Shown here in pieces: positions 5,476-5,864 of a stretch of DNA of 5,864 nt (position 1 is its first letter; every line of letters starts with the position of its first letter). The stretch covers positions 1 to 5,864 of the forward strand of contig CAMDQL010000090.1 of NCBI GenBank assembly GCA_945905915.1. Reading direction: 5' to 3'. The notes beneath the pieces were generated by a model. It worked only from the letters and a program-made list of their open reading frames with translations, was not told the origin of the DNA and did no database searches. Position numbers and translations under genes: made by a program. Origin of the DNA: Flavobacterium psychrophilum (lineage in GTDB: Bacteria > Bacteroidota > Bacteroidia > Flavobacteriales > Flavobacteriaceae).

Positions 5476-5864
5476 TTATAAAGACTGGCGGATTATCAAG
5501 TTACTTTTATTTTCTATTTGTTCCTTTTTTCCATTCAAAATCATTTGGGCTAGAATTTTTCCCATCGCTACAAAATCTGTAGATATCGTTGTAATGCCGT
5601 TCTCGACCACTTTTTTTAATGGAGTTTCGTTATAAGATATGATTCCGAAATCTACACCAAGAATAAAATTTTGTAGCTTTGATTTTTCAATCACTTTTAC
5701 TAAATCCCTGTCATCAGGAATTATATAAACTTCGCCTTTTTTTATTTTCTGGTCTTTAAATTCAGTATAAACAGTATGGTTAAATCCGAAGTCTTTGCAG
5801 AATTTTTTAAAGCCAATTTTCATTCCTATGGGTTCTCTAAAGCCCGGGAAAATCATGTTTAGTT
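5476..5864 (-). CDS. GntR-family regulator with sugar-binding-protein-like effector domain, N-terminus outside window
   Basis: The visible part is about 129 residues, the C-terminal portion of a transcription regulator. The frame is open to the window edge, so the methionine encoded at 5856 is internal and the DNA-binding domain is missing. The sequence resembles the periplasmic-binding-protein-like effector domain of Bacteroidetes GntR (or LacI) regulators. Visible motifs are IFPGFREPIGMKIGFKKF near the left end, GEVYIIPDDRDLVKVIEK, LGVDFGIISYNETPLKKV, and then NGITTISTDFVAMGKILAQM. The C-terminus is IIRQSL. In such proteins this domain binds a sugar or derivative and alters operator binding. 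GntR with a winged-helix N-terminus is my preferred reading; LacI remains possible because the N-terminus is absent. The ligand is unknown. No terminator follows closely; the first good one is 240 bases downstream. Confidence 0.8.
   Translation of the reverse strand, partial: LNMIFPGFREPIGMKIGFKKFCKDFGFNHTVYTEFKDQKIKKGEVYIIPDDRDLVKVIEKSKLQNFILGVDFGIISYNETPLKKVVENGITTISTDFVAMGKILAQMILNGKKEQIENKSNLIIRQSL

Noticed and set aside
5438..5635. Plus-strand open frame of 65 codons
   Set aside because: Most of it is antisense to the regulator gene, whose protein has recognisable family motifs; this product has none.
1..5864. CRISPR arrays, tRNA or rRNA genes, intact transposases, toxin-antitoxin or defence genes
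   Set aside because: I read both strands for regular spaced repeats, cloverleaf-like arms and familiar motifs and found none that I could support.

Overview
The window looks like a chromosomal segment of an AT-rich Bacteroidetes bacterium, most likely a flavobacterium. The signs are strong A/T bias, Shine-Dalgarno-poor start regions, a Bacteroidetes-type -7 box (TAnnTTTG), a lipoprotein with an acidic stretch after the lipid cysteine, and gene families typical of Flavobacteriia. These are a long aromatic amino acid hydroxylase, a KTSC-domain protein and a GntR-type regulator with a sugar-binding domain. The assignment rests on remembered family resemblance; no search was run.

Left part, plus strand: the 3' part of a phenylalanine-4-hydroxylase-like gene (3-1415) is followed by a small single-domain rhodanese (1479-1787). 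A perfect 24-base palindrome with a T run (1791-1817) closes this side and is shared with the convergent genes from the right.

Middle part, minus strand, read from right to left: a promoter with a perfect -7 box (4575-4582), a J-domain/KTSC-domain protein (4055-4507), a GH53 endo-beta-1,4-galactanase lipoprotein (2972-4033) and a GNAT/FemAB-like acyltransferase (1816-2961, probable TTG start). Gaps of 21 and 10 bases suggest one transcription unit. I see no functional link between the three products, so it may be a co-transcribed set rather than a pathway.

Right part: a broken threonine dehydratase (ilvA) remnant (4634-5126) keeps only the C-terminal part. It carries a one-base frameshift in an A8 run and lacks the whole catalytic N-terminal half. 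Next comes about 350 bases without an intact gene (5127-5475). This stretch holds a good minus-strand terminator, three hairpins, two small decayed-looking plus-strand frames and a 10-base inverted repeat whose left arm lies at the ilvA break. It may be the scar of a small mobile element or rearrangement. The window ends inside a minus-strand GntR-family sugar-responsive regulator (5476-5864, 5' end missing).

Most of the window is ordinary core and accessory gene content. I do not see a convincing new defence or genetic system. The part most worth a second look is the ilvA scar and the structured interval beside it.
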